Below, one piece after another: positions 13,157 through 24,585 of a stretch of DNA of 64,000 nt (positions are counted from its first letter, which is position 1; each line of letters opens with the position of its first letter). Source of the stretch: Ophioceras dolichostomum (lineage: Eukaryota; Ascomycota; Sordariomycetes; Magnaporthales; Ophioceraceae); the NCBI GenBank assembly GCA_003049485.1, contig PYST01000022.1, forward strand, positions 124,001 to 188,000. The letters are read 5' to 3'. The notes below the pieces were generated by a model, which saw only the letters and a program-made list of their open reading frames with translations, was not told the DNA's origin and did not search any database. The translations under genes and the position numbers were made by a program.

Positions 13157-16100
13157 GATGGCCAACTGAGTGATGTGCTCCTAATGAGCGGGAGGGTGTT
13201 GAGAGTGTCCTGCAGTTCTAACGGTCGATGATGGGAGGGAGCAGACGTCGTCAAAGCGAGCAAAGGAGACGGATGATGACGAGACGTCGTGGTCGATCGG
13301 ATCTCCCAGCTTGCAATATGGAAACCCGGAGAAACAGGAGGAAGGAAAGCACGCAATCAAGCAAGCGAGCAAAAGTTTCCAAATGCCTTAAGCAGGGAAA
13401 AGATATTTCCCCCCGCTAGGAGATCGAACATGAAGGACCCCTCCTTTGGGGGTAAGTGAGCAATCCAGGCCCAGATCAGAGGCAGAGCACAAGCACAGCA
13501 GGCCATCTATCTTGCACAGGAAGGAGGAGAGGGGGAACATCCCATCCGGGTCGCAAACGCCGGGAGGCCGGAGTAGTAGCCATATTACATAGTAGTTGTC
13601 GATGGCAGTGGTGGCATGCCAAGTATGGAGCCGACAGGGGCAGGGGGGAAAAAGTCTGGGCGATGGGATGGAGGAGGGGGGTACGTTCCTTCGGTGTGCG
13701 AAGGTAGTATGTACCACTTAAACCCCGTACATCCACATGTGCCCACGATGTGATCTGGATTTGGGGGCTACGCCTCTGTGCCGACAAATCGTCGCGGCCC
13801 AAGTATAGTTCGTGTGGGTTGCAAAGAGGAGGTGTTTCAGCCGTTGAACTACAGCGACGCTCACATCGTACCGCCCGTATCCCTCGCGTAGGAAGTCTCG
13901 CCTTTTCTTTTTGCCCTCCCGGAGATAGCCTACCGGACTCTCTCGACTCCTCACCTTTTTGCCCATCCGTCCTGCCTCCGTGTTGTTCAGGTGAAACGGT
14001 GGGAGAGATCGACACGGCTACCTCGACGGCGGCGACTTCGTACCGTGCGTACTGCATATTCGTTTAATAGGGTTTGTAGTCTAGATATGTAAGGAATAGC
14101 AAACAAGCACAGACTTGGGAGTTGCAACAGTACAGAAACGATGAGTAGCGAGAGAGTAAGACGGATGAACTTTCATCAGAGTTTCGCGACGGCCAGTCTG
14201 CCTAGAAGTGGAAGCGATGTTCCGTCCACGTATCTGGCAGTGTTGCAGCGCAGAGCCTTGTTGTGAAAAGGGGGTTGTGATGGCAGTTTGATGGACTTTG
14301 GTGGGAGACGGGAAGAGTAGCAGGAAAAGGAAGAAAAAAAAAGAGGGGGGGCTGAACTGGCAAGCTCCCAGCTTCTGACTCTCTCGAGTCCGCTCATGCC
14401 CACCGCCTCCTGTCTGAAGGGAACATTTTGACGATTGATTGGTGGATAGGCGGTTGAAGCAATAATAAATGAGGGGGCGGAGAATCGGCTGGTTCAAGTG
14501 GTCGGGTGGTAGTAATGGACAGGTGGTAGTGGTGGGAGGAGAGAGAAAGATAGAGCTGGGGGAAGGCGCAGCAACTAAAGGCAAGATTTTGGCTCGCGTT
14601 GAGGCTGATTCCCACTCCCGCCCGCGCCGCTTCGGACAGCTTACAGACTAGCTCAAACAGTCGTGGCGGGTCTCAAAATAGCCTCCCATTTATGGGGAAG
14701 CTAGAACCGCCTGGTAAGGAGCGGTGATGATTGTGATGATGATTAAGGTGCTGATGATGTGCGGCTAGGAAGAGTCAGGGAAAGCCAGCTGCCCTCGGTT
14801 GTGGCGTCCAGTCGGTTTGCGAGTTGGAATCAGATCGTTCTTCGTGAAATGCCGCAATTGCTCAGTGGCGTGGGGCACTCCTAGGGCACCTCATTGCGAA
14901 ACTGCCAGCACCATGCGACTTCACGGGTGAGGTGACCACGGGAGTGTGGCAACGAGCGGTCTTGCACCGCACCACGCCTCCCTATAGCATCCGGGGGTGC
15001 ACAGGTTGCACGCTGCCCGTAGCATCAATCAGAGCTCTGGCCGCGAGAAACGGCCGCGTGCCATGAAGTGTTGAGTGCTGAGCCCTCTTGGGGCTTCGTG
15101 GGACAGCTTGGGAGCGGTCGAGCTTCCTTGCCATTTATCGCCATCTCGACAAGCAGCATCCCTGAAATGAAGGTGGTCGACGATGGCTCATCGCTGCTCA
15201 AGCTTCATCAGCCAAAACTTGCCCCGGAACAAAACGTTGGGTACCTATACGCCGCGTAGGTATTCCCCACAGATAACAGGCAAGGAGTGGTCGATAGGCG
15301 GCCGGCACCCTTTCTTCTGACGGTAAAAATAGCTGCGACGAGGGAACGGCAAGTCGCCGTCATGCCCGCAACACGATGAGTGGGTGCGAGGAGCCGTACT
15401 ATTTCACCTGCCAATGAAGTCAGTGGGCTCGACAGGGTCCTGCTGTTCAAGGACGTACGGGCACAATCTACTCGCTGCACCTGGCCGACGTGGCCGGCCT
15501 CTACCATAGTATGCGCATGTGTCCAGCCCGAGCGAGCAGGGACTGGACGTTTGTAGCGCGAAGGTTGCGTTTTAGGCTGTTTTTGGAACAGCACAGCAGG
15601 TCCTCAAAGAGCACATAATTAGCAACTCAGCAGCCAACCATTGCCAACGGCCAGACTTAGCTTTAGGGGACTGTCAAGCGAGGGATTAGGCGGAACTGGA
15701 GCTTGTATGCTCAATTGAAGGAGCTTTTGGGTCCGGCACTTGGGAGCGAGGTGCGGGCATTAGCATTGCGGATCCGGCAAGTTTGGGAGGTCCTTCTTGA
15801 AATCCCCGAATCCGATCCCCATCCGATCCCTCGATGCGGATCATTTCGACACGTCGTTCGGGCACGTGGATCCGGAAGGGCCGCCTCGAGGGTCGTGGCC
15901 GTGACGGGCCGTTAGGCGGTATATGGTTGTTGCACTGGCCGATGCGATGTGATGTGCGCCACCCCAGAATTTCGTCGCTGGAGGATGGATGTAATTGAGC
16001 TTCCAGTCGGTGGGACGAGCATGTGGGCTGCCCCGCCACTCGCCCAACACCAGACGAGTTGCTGCCCCTCATTCTGTCCGTGATTGTAGGTATGCTCGGT

Positions 16101-16700
16101 TTTCGAAACAACACTAGCGTCGTCTCTGAAAATGCATTGCAGTCCTTCACTTGAGAGGATTTTTCGGGGGACACCGCGTTGCAAACACGGCAGAGACCTA
16201 GACGCAGTGCCTTAGTGTGTTGGTCGATGTCTGCAGTTTATCGTATGTTGTCGCGGCCGTGTTCAAATCCGGAGCTTCGTCGGGGCCGGCTTTGACCGGT
16301 TTGTTCGTTGATTTCTTCCCGTTTTCGTTAAGCGCATGCGGTAGGAGTCGACGGGGGTGAGACGAACTGGCAGGCACCGGTGCACAACACAGGCTCGTCG
16401 TTTAGGTGGTCTCTGGGTCCGAAGTCGGTGGTGGCTGGGTTGGTCGCTGCTGCTTGCCGCGTTGGTAGCTGTTAGCTCTACACGGAAGGTGCCAGTCGTG
16501 TGTCGGGCGAACAGCCATTCAGGGCCAAGTCTCTGTCATCATTGATGAGTCCCTGCCGTCGGGTCGCCGCTCAACCGAAAGAGGCCGTGGCCCAATGGGT
16601 TCCTCACAGGGACAGAGGGAGGGAGGGAATGTTGCCGGGAGGAGGGGAATGCCAAGAGTCACCGGTCCCATTTGCCCCTCTGCGGCTTTTTGGAACGATC

Positions 16701-16709
16701 TTATCAGAT
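16701..16709 (-). promoter_or_regulatory. SreA-type GATA site ATCTGATAA
   Basis: The minus strand reads ATCTGATAA, an exact match to ATCWGATAA, the consensus bound by SreA/Urbs1-type GATA repressors of siderophore genes. It lies about 2.45 kb upstream of the sidA start, inside a near-palindromic context GATCTTATCAGATC. The match is direct; function is inferred. Confidence 0.5.
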
Positions 16710-17649
16710 CATCTGCGGCCAATAAACGCCGTCCACTGCGTCAGCGCCCACAGCACTTCTTCGGGAACGAGTGCAGGGCAAGAGCCAACGTTGGAAAACG
16801 CGGTCTGGCTTGACTGGATTCGATCGAGAGACGAAAGCGTCGGCGATGGCGACAGCACGTCGCCCACCCAAACAACGCAAGCTCGCATGCTGCCAAAACG
16901 TTTGCGTACATCCCCACCACGCAGTCGCCACCTCAGACTCGACTCTGCGGACTCCTAGGCTCCGAGACTTGAAGTCATGATGGCAACCAGGCTTCTTCAG
17001 CCCGTTTACCCATCAGCAATCGTCCGCTAAACGTTTTTCTTGTGAAAGCATTCAAGCACTGGGCCTTTCATAATCACCGTCTGGCGGGGATGCTCTGCAT
17101 CTTGCCTTGTGCACAGCACCGGATCATCTCGAATCCGATCACCTTCTATTCCGGGGGTCCACGCCATGTCCCGGGCGGGGGCGCAGGGTAAACAGCCATT
17201 ATCGTAAGGATCAGCAGATCTTAGAAGTGGCTATCCCTTCACACCCACGCATCGCTGGGTCGCACTACTCTTTTGCCTGACGGAGGGGCGAGGGAGCATG
17301 CAAAGGCGAGGAGACGAACAGAGTGTTCCGCGGCTTCGGCGGGTCGACTTGCCCTGATGGTCCTCGTCTTCCGCTCTGACTCGGCCACTCGGAAGAGTCT
17401 CGTATGATCGACAATATAAGTGCAGCGGAGAGAAGAGAAATTTTTTCCATGTCTCGTTCAATTAACGCTCGCGGGCAAGCCATCGAGCCGTCCGTGGTCG
17501 GAGTCATCAAGGGCGAAATCCCAACGAATTTGGTGACGAACCCTGGCACTCTGCAGCTCACTGCTGGCTATCCATGCGCCAGGGTTGCAGTTGAGCTTTT
17601 TGATGCCCCGGTCCCCTGCGAAGCCCCCTGCGAATTGCCGGCCTCGATC

Positions 17650-17658
17650 TTATCTGAT
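17650..17658 (-). promoter_or_regulatory. SreA-type GATA site ATCAGATAA
   Basis: The minus strand reads ATCAGATAA, an exact ATCWGATAA match about 1.5 kb upstream of sidA. It sits in GATCTTATCTGATC, nearly the same 14-nt context as the site at 16701. A further AGATAA core follows at about 17663. Confidence 0.5.
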
Positions 17659-18250
17659 CCGAAGATAACGCCGATGTCGCCAACTTCTTGCCTGGTCTTG
17701 GGGGGCTTCTCCACCGCGGACACAACCAGACGCTGGATGCTCACTTCGTACACTCCCAACCCATTGGATCACATTGTGAGCGATATTCTCCGTCCAGAAT
17801 TGACAGCACATTGATCAAAGATTCCCTACCCCCGCCTTTCATCTTCTAGAATGACCAGTCTCTCTCCTTGGGCTGCACTGGCTAGCTGCCGGAGACCAGC
17901 GTGTGGTGAGGTAGAGCGCTCGAAAACCCGAAGGCATCGAACCCGAAACCCGTCGAGAGATGTCCCGTGCCTGAATAGCGGCGAAGGAGCGTTAAGGTTT
18001 GCTCTCTTCTACCCTAAGCTTGCCGATGCTGGTTCGACTCGTCCGCTCCTAGCGTCTCCGCTTCTGTTCTCCGCCTGCGCCCACTGCCCGCTCTCCTCTT
18101 AGCCATCCACTCAGATCGCGAAGTTCGCACAAACTTTTGGGGCTTCTGGAACAATCACATTGCTCAGAGACGGAGCCGTGTTGACCAAATGTTGGGCGTC
18201 TCTGGCAGCCAAGCGGGCAAGCGGGGACAACCGGGTTGACGTTGCGCGGC

Positions 18251-18259
18251 ATCAGATAA
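18251..18259 (+). promoter_or_regulatory. SreA-type GATA site ATCAGATAA
   Basis: The plus strand reads ATCAGATAA, an exact ATCWGATAA match about 0.9 kb upstream of the sidA start codon. It is the closest of the three exact sites and the best candidate for iron-dependent repression of sidA. Confidence 0.55.
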
Positions 18260-19162
18260 TTTTTCATCTCATCACTTCGTCTAGGGCAACCCACAAAACC
18301 TAGCTGGTGCTCGATAGTTAGTACTGCGATCGAGCAAGTACAGCTACATGCCGCGACCGTGTTTTTCTTGTCGAAAACTCGTAGCCTCTACCCGCATTGG
18401 ATACCTGCTTTCGTGGAAGCCCCCTTTGGCTAGTCTGGTCTTCCGGTCCTTCGTCGTTCTCATCCCCTCTCACCATCTCCACCGGAAGTAGGGACTGCAA
18501 TTTTCTGGGAACAATGCTTCCACCGCCACATACTCCCTCCCTCCTTGCCGGAGCTAAAAGGACGAGCTCCCCCCTCTCTCGCGCACGCGGCCCTCCACGG
18601 GTTCTCTTCGCATGCATAGGTGCCCGGTCCTACCAACCGTCCAGCCGAATTCATACTCGTTGCTTCCTTGTCTCCAGCTCCATTGGACACATCATCACAT
18701 CGTCAGGGCACCCCTTACTTCCTTCTACATTCACTCTCGCCAGCGCACGTCGTCACACGGTATCACCCGCTCCAAACCGGCGGTAAAGAGTTGGTAACGG
18801 CGTCGCGTAGAGCCCTTCCGAGAAGCACGCAGCCAGAGACCAAGAACACTAGATAAGCTGTTACATGAATGTATGACGATACGTGTCACCCTTCGACGCC
18901 CGAGTCTTCGACCCTCCACACCACCTGCATTCTTCATCGTACAACCTTAAACACGCCTCCAGTTGCCAGCCCCTCTTCTGACTTGGTTTAGATATCGAGC
19001 AGCCATCGTAGGTCTTGAACGAAAATATCGGGCATCGACGGTCTTGCCTGCGGTAGCACCTCCTCCCTACTCCACATACATACCGACCTAATCAGCGTGC
19101 AACATCTCCGGGCCATATTTTGAAGACCGGCTCCTCCAGACCACCAGAATCAGTATTTCGAA

Positions 19163-21035
19163 ATGGCTCCCCACGCAATCGACGGACTGGATACCAACGA
19201 CATGTCCCTCCCACAACCTGCCACCCTCAATGGCAACGCCACAGCAAGCAATGGCTCCAATGGAGTCAATGGAAGCAACGGGCACAACTCCACGAACGGA
19301 CGCGCCGAGCGCAAGAGCAAGTATCTGCTGCCCACGCCTTCGGACGAGCTCCACGACCTCATCTGTGTTGGCTTTGGGCCGGCCAGTCTGGCCATCGCCG
19401 TGGCCCTCCACGACTTCCTAGAGGCCGGTACTCTCACGCAGGCGCCTAAAGTGCTGTTCATCGAGAAGCAGGAGCGCTTTTCCTGGCACGCCGGCATGCT
19501 CCTGCCCGGAGCCAAGATGCAGATCAACTTCATCAAGGACATGGCCAGCCTGAGGGACCCGAGGTCGAACTTCACTTTCCTCAACTACCTGCACAAGAAC
19601 GACAGACTGGTTGAGTTTACCAACATGGACACGTTCCTGCCCGCCCGCTCAGAGTACGAAGACTATCTCCGTTGGTGCGCCAGCTACTTCAGCGACGTGG
19701 TCAGGTACTCTAACGAGGCCGTTTCGGTGCAGCCGCTGGCAGCGGTTGATGGCCCAGTGGACGGCTTCGAGGTGGTGACCCGCAGCGCGAAGACGGGCGG
19801 CGAGACAAGATATTGCTCCAAGAGAGTCATCCTCGCCATTGGCGGCCAGGCCTCAATCCCTCAGTGTCTCCCTGCGGCGAGCCCGAAGCTGGTTCATTCA
19901 TCGGAATTCGCGCACCTCGTGCCCAAGATTCTCAACGACACCAGCGCCCCCTACCGAGTGGCTATCGTGGGGGCGGGTCAGAGCGCCGCTGAGATCTTCA
20001 GCAACATCCAGACTCTGTACCCCAATTCGCGGACGTGGATGGTCACTCGCCAGGAGTTCCTCAAGCCGAGTGATGATTCGCCGTTGTATGTTACGTTTCC
20101 CATCCTACACCCACTTACTTATCTATCTACCCACTGCGGCCAAAGCAATGCTGACGAACCTATCATAACAGCGTCAACTCCGTCTTCAACCCCGACTTTG
20201 TCGATTCTTTGTACCCCCGCTCGGCCAAGGACCGGCGGCACCTGATCAGGGAGCTCAAGGCGACCAACTACGGCGTCGTCCGGCTGAACCTGATCGAGAA
20301 GCTCTACGAGGTGATGTATGACCAGCTCCGGGAGCTCGGCAGGGACGAGAAGCAGTGGCCGCACCGCATCATGGGCGGGCGCCGCGTCGTGAGCTGCGAG
20401 CCCAAAGGCGACAGGCTACACTTGCGTGTCCAGCGGGCGCCCCCTTTCGACGACCCAGAGGAGCCCGTCTTGGCTGACGGCATCTATGGCGAAGAGGAGG
20501 AGATGGAGGCCGACCTTGTCATCGCCGCCACCGGCTACAAGCGGGATGCCCACGTAGACATGTTGCAAAGCTTGTGGAAGTACCTTCCTGAACCGCAGAA
20601 AGACGCCACCGCTGGTGCTAGCAGCAGCACAAACGGCCAGGCCACGGGGTCATCCAAGCCTATCTTCGACCAGTGGGAGGTGCAGCCCCCAACGACGGTC
20701 GCCAAGGGCGCCGCCACCAGCATGAGTAACGAGGACGGCACCACTGCTGCCTCGGCGAGGTCGCTTGCCGTCGGGCGAGACTACAAGGTCCAGTTCGCCC
20801 CTGGATCCGTCGCCCCTGGGTCTGGGGTCTGGCTGCAGGGCTGCTGCGAGGGAACACACGGGGTGAGTTTGAGTTGGATTTCCAATACCACATCCCCCAT
20901 TGGACAGCAACGGGGAACAGGGAAGAAAGGCTAACGCATTCACATCATCAGCTGAGTGATACACTTCTGTCCATTCTGTCGACGCGGTCGGGAGATATGG
21001 TGAACTCTCTGTTCGGCGCCGATCAGCCGAACTGA
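19163..21035 (+). CDS. sidA: L-ornithine N5-monooxygenase (siderophore biosynthesis, SidA family)
   Basis: Three exons, 19163-20085, 20172-20862 and 20952-21035, give 565 aa; the introns are 86 and 89 nt with GTATGT and GTGAGT donors. The flavoenzyme uses FAD, NADPH and O2 to hydroxylate the ornithine side-chain nitrogen, the first committed step to hydroxamate siderophores. Visible motifs are the FAD-binding GFGPASLA near residues 70-77, the NADPH-binding VAIVGAGQSAAE near 267-278, and the family signature ATGYKRDAH near 426-434. The first splice restores DDSPFVNSVFNP and the last gives a short C-terminal LSDTLLSILSTRSGDM stretch, both as expected for the family. It is somewhat longer than the usual roughly 500 aa because of an Asn/Ser/Gly-rich N-terminus (about residues 20-47) and a Ser/Thr-rich insert near 450-500. 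It lies 3.5 kb upstream of the siderophore NRPS on the same strand. Confidence 0.96.
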
Positions 21036-21618
21036 GTGTCTGATGTCATACTGCATCTGCCACCAATGATACCGCAACAGACGCCCACACTAACACGAGG
21101 AGAAGGAGAAGGAAACATGGAAAGCTTGGCGGCTCTAAGGGGGGCTCTGAGACATGATGCAGGAGACATGGAGACCAAAAAAGAGGGGTGGAGAGAAAAG
21201 GAGGAGAGGCTTCGGCCTTGGAAGTCTGATGAACTGATGATGAGACCTGCGGGAAAAATGCGACGAATAGGATGCACTGAATTTCCAATATCTTTACTTG
21301 TTCGCAACGATTTATCTCTGCGCTTAGCTATTAGTACCTATCTACTAGCCCTTTTTCGGCCCTGCGCTAGTGAACCGCTGATCGCGACTGTTTGTTTCGA
21401 GCGGTGGCGGAGGCGTGGGCGGTGGGACGCATATTCCTACCAAAGGCAGTTAAGAGTTGACACCTGAGAGGACGGTCCCTCTGATGAACAAGAGTGCTTT
21501 GGCGCTTATACCGTCATCAGAAACATCAGACGACGGAGGGAGGCTCGGGGGACTAGCTCGAATCTCCGAGCCATCGAGGGCTGTCGAATCTCCGAGCATG
21601 TAGAGAATCAACGAATGT

Positions 21619-21634
21619 ACCTACCTAGGTAGGT
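21619..21634. repeat. 16-bp perfect palindrome ACCTACCTAGGTAGGT
   Basis: The sequence equals its own reverse complement over 16 bases. Related ACCTACC/GGTAGGT strings recur in the window (44962-44978, 45051-45060, near 57310), so this may belong to a dispersed short-repeat family or be a protein-binding site. Confidence 0.7.
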
Positions 21635-22051
21635 GGTAGTTTTGAAGTACTTGCCGCTGGACGCGACAACGCCAAACCCCGTACCCTTCCCTTTCGCCCG
21701 TTCCAAGCAAAATGGAGCTAGGGAAGCTAGGTTGCGTCCGTGGCTGTCTCTCCTCGGAGCTAGTCGGTCATCGCGGGATGGCTCGACTAGTGCGTGCCCA
21801 ACTTACGTACTGCGAGCCAAACCCCCACATCCGGCTAGAAACATTGGATAATGGAATGGGCTCAGCCAGGGCCGCTAGCGGATAGAGAGCAGGAGCAGAC
21901 AGACGTGTCACATCATCCCACTTCTCTTGGAACGGGGATATTTCCTGCAAGAGTGTGGAACCTTGGCTGCTCGGCCGATGCGGCGTGTCTCTCGTTGCGC
22001 ACATGCCCGATCACCGGACTTACCTTTGTTGGGAGAGTGAGTGAAAGAGTA

Positions 22052-22075
22052 ATGATGATGATGATGATGATGATG
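22052..22075. repeat. ATG trinucleotide microsatellite, 8 copies
   Basis: Eight uninterrupted ATG units in the sidA-NRPS intergenic region. They are not part of a supported coding frame. Confidence 0.9.
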
Positions 22076-24585
22076 TTGCCAACGACTCGGGGGTGAAGGG
22101 CCTCGCAAGAAAGCGAGCCTGCGTATCAACCTTGCGTCTGCCCAACGAACGGCCGGCTCCGCGAAAAGAAGGGTGCAGCAAAAGCCTCCGACCATTTTCA
22201 TGCACAAGGGAAATATTGGGCGCCTACTGGGGTTAGCTGCAGACGACTGCTTCACGGAGACAGTCCGGAGCTAGAGGCAACCAGGGTCACAAGCCGGCCT
22301 AGCTGCCGCGCTCCCCCACACTAGCTAGAGTTAGAGAGAGACGAGTTGCGTCGCATTCAAAACACAGAGTGACCGAGTGTGCTTAAACAGGGAAGCTACG
22401 GTGTGAATCAGTTGGGCGAATGAATATGATCTGCATGAGCACTTCGAAGGGCCCCGCCGCCGTACACAACCAAGCCCAACCAGCGAGAAGGCCCGACCGA
22501 CCCCGAAGCAGCAGGACCAGCCGGGAAGCAACGGGGATAGACCCATCCCTCCTCGCTCCTGCCCCAGTACACACTACCTCGATTTCCCCGCTTCTCATCA
22601 AAGGATTCTCTCGAGGCTCGGTCGTGCCCGGGCCGCAGACCGGAGTCTTCAGAGCGTGAAAGGGTTTGTTTGCTCACATCACTGACGACCTGTGTTCTCT
22701 GTCGGCATAATTTCCCGCTGTGTGTTTGTCGTGCTGAGAACGGGACGGATTCCCGATCCGTATCACAAATTTCCGGCACCGCCGCTCGGAATCGGCTCTC
22801 AAACACCAGTGGTACGCCTCCACAGCTCCCGGGCCTTAGAACCGAGCACCGGCCGGAGTCATTCGGGCTTTAATCGATCGCTCAAAAAACAGATCCTTTC
22901 CCCCCACGACAGTGATTTGGATGTACCCAGTTTCTCGTTCATGGCTTTCCTGATTTACAATGGTCTAGCTTTCTACTACTAATAATTATTTCTACTACTA
23001 ACTGGTTGACGAAAGGTTACCCCCACCATTTAGTGCACCGATTTCCATGGGCGAGCAGACCACCTCCCTCCTCTTACGTATAGCAGACCGCACGTTGCGA
23101 CTCCCATGTATGCGCCATTGATGCTGGCGGCCACTCTCGTCAAGTCTCTTGGGAGGGCTTAGTGCCAGCCTTTTACCTTCTTAGTTACTCTCTCTAGACC
23201 TGACCCTGCCGCGTCGGTGGCAACTCACACCAGCTGATGCATCCACCGAAAGCAAAAGGAAAAGAGAGAGAGAGTGACAAAAAAGAGCTCATTATCAAAC
23301 TAGCCCAATAGAAAATGAGCGGCAACCGCGATTGGGAAATTCCGCCCGCCAAGATCGATTTTGATAAATGACTGATCCCTTTTGCTGCCCACCACACCAT
23401 TAGGAGACCAACAGAAAAAGAGCTTCCACTCAACTGGCTGCCTGCCGGACGCAGGACTTACAGACGCATCACCACCTCGGCCAGTGCGTGCGTCTTCCGC
23501 CCCCACCTCGGCGTGGGACTTCGCACACCATCACGACCTCCGAGGTGGCAGCACAACTCAGCAATAGGACTAATGGAAGCTACTGTACCAACCAAACAAT
23601 CCCGCTGCCACGCCTGCACTCGTTCTGGAAGCTGCTCTTGTTCGACTTACACGCAAACTCACTCCACCACCCCTGCCCGACCTGCACGCCTGGCCACCCT
23701 TAGAGTTGGTAATTCAAGCTCGCCGATTGGACAGCTGTAAGCTAACACCGTCTGCACCAGCACAGGACCAGACGTAGTATGTGACGCCAGTCTGGTTTAC
23801 ACAAACTTCGAGCCTCCAATCCCATCGCAGCTATTGCGTTTGGGTCACTCATTAGCGGGATCCTAGAGAGCCGTGAGTGGTTTAACCTTCCACGTTTCGC
23901 TTTCGCATCGTCGCTGTCGCATGCACGCTCTCACACTCTCTCGGATGCACACATATAGGCTGCCGCATATTACAACACAACACGCATACCACTACACGCT
24001 ACTACCAGCACCCCCCCTTATCACGGGTGCTTCGAAAAGAATTCCCTCCCTCCCACCAGGCGGGAGTATTCATCCAACCCATACACAAGCAGTATCTCGG
24101 GTTAAGGAAGTGCGAGGAAGCCATAGGTGGCGTTTTGGCGTGCGGATCTAGTAACCCGTGAGATTTACTAGTGAGTTTGCTCTCTCTATCCCTTGCCATA
24201 ATCCCTCACTCTTTTAGTCACAGACACTGGTGGTTCTTTGTCATCGTCCAGAGTCAGAGCTTTCTGGTTACCTTGTCACTCTGGCCATGATATCGGGGTC
24301 CCGGTCTCTTTCCCACCTGTTCAGCAGTGTCCATGATTCACCCAGAGCCCGGTAGCCACCTGTTATTTTGTTCGTTCTGGCTTGAAAAATACCTGCTCTT
24401 CTCAGCCCAACTCTCTCATCTCCTGATCCATAAAGTGTGCTAAACAAATCATCACTCGATATTATTTCATTAGTACCTCGTGTCTGAGCTGCCATATGGT
24501 AGTTTTATAGCGTTATAGCACCCTCCTGCGTAGCAAGCCGCCCTGCCCAGCCAGCCAGCCGCAGTTACCGCCCCGAGGCCCAATA

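Larger units (their letters stand above)
13157..19162. other. Long intergenic region upstream of sidA with three GATA-factor sites
   Basis: About 6 kb with no gene I can support. The first few hundred bases are the promoter side of the minus-strand membrane-protein gene, and the last few hundred the promoter and leader of sidA. The interior carries three exact ATCWGATAA motifs, annotated separately. Open frames are at most about 190 aa, overlap on both strands and show no domain. A region at 17265-17814 is open on both strands and might hide a short or degenerate gene. Confidence 0.55.
21036..24585. other. Intergenic region between sidA and the siderophore NRPS
   Basis: About 3.5 kb with no supported gene. 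It contains the sidA 3' flank, a 16-bp perfect palindrome near 21619, an ATG trinucleotide run near 22052, and the presumed promoter of the NRPS. By eye I find GATAA cores (for example near 23360) but no exact ATCWGATAA here. A CCAAT pentamer lies a few bases before the NRPS start codon. Confidence 0.55.

Noticed and set aside
15686..16174. 162-codon minus-strand open frame
   Set aside because: No motif; composition random-like; no start or splice context supporting it.
17925..17965. GGGTTCGATGCC on the minus strand, resembling a tRNA B box
   Set aside because: Upstream sequence lacks an A box and no cloverleaf forms.
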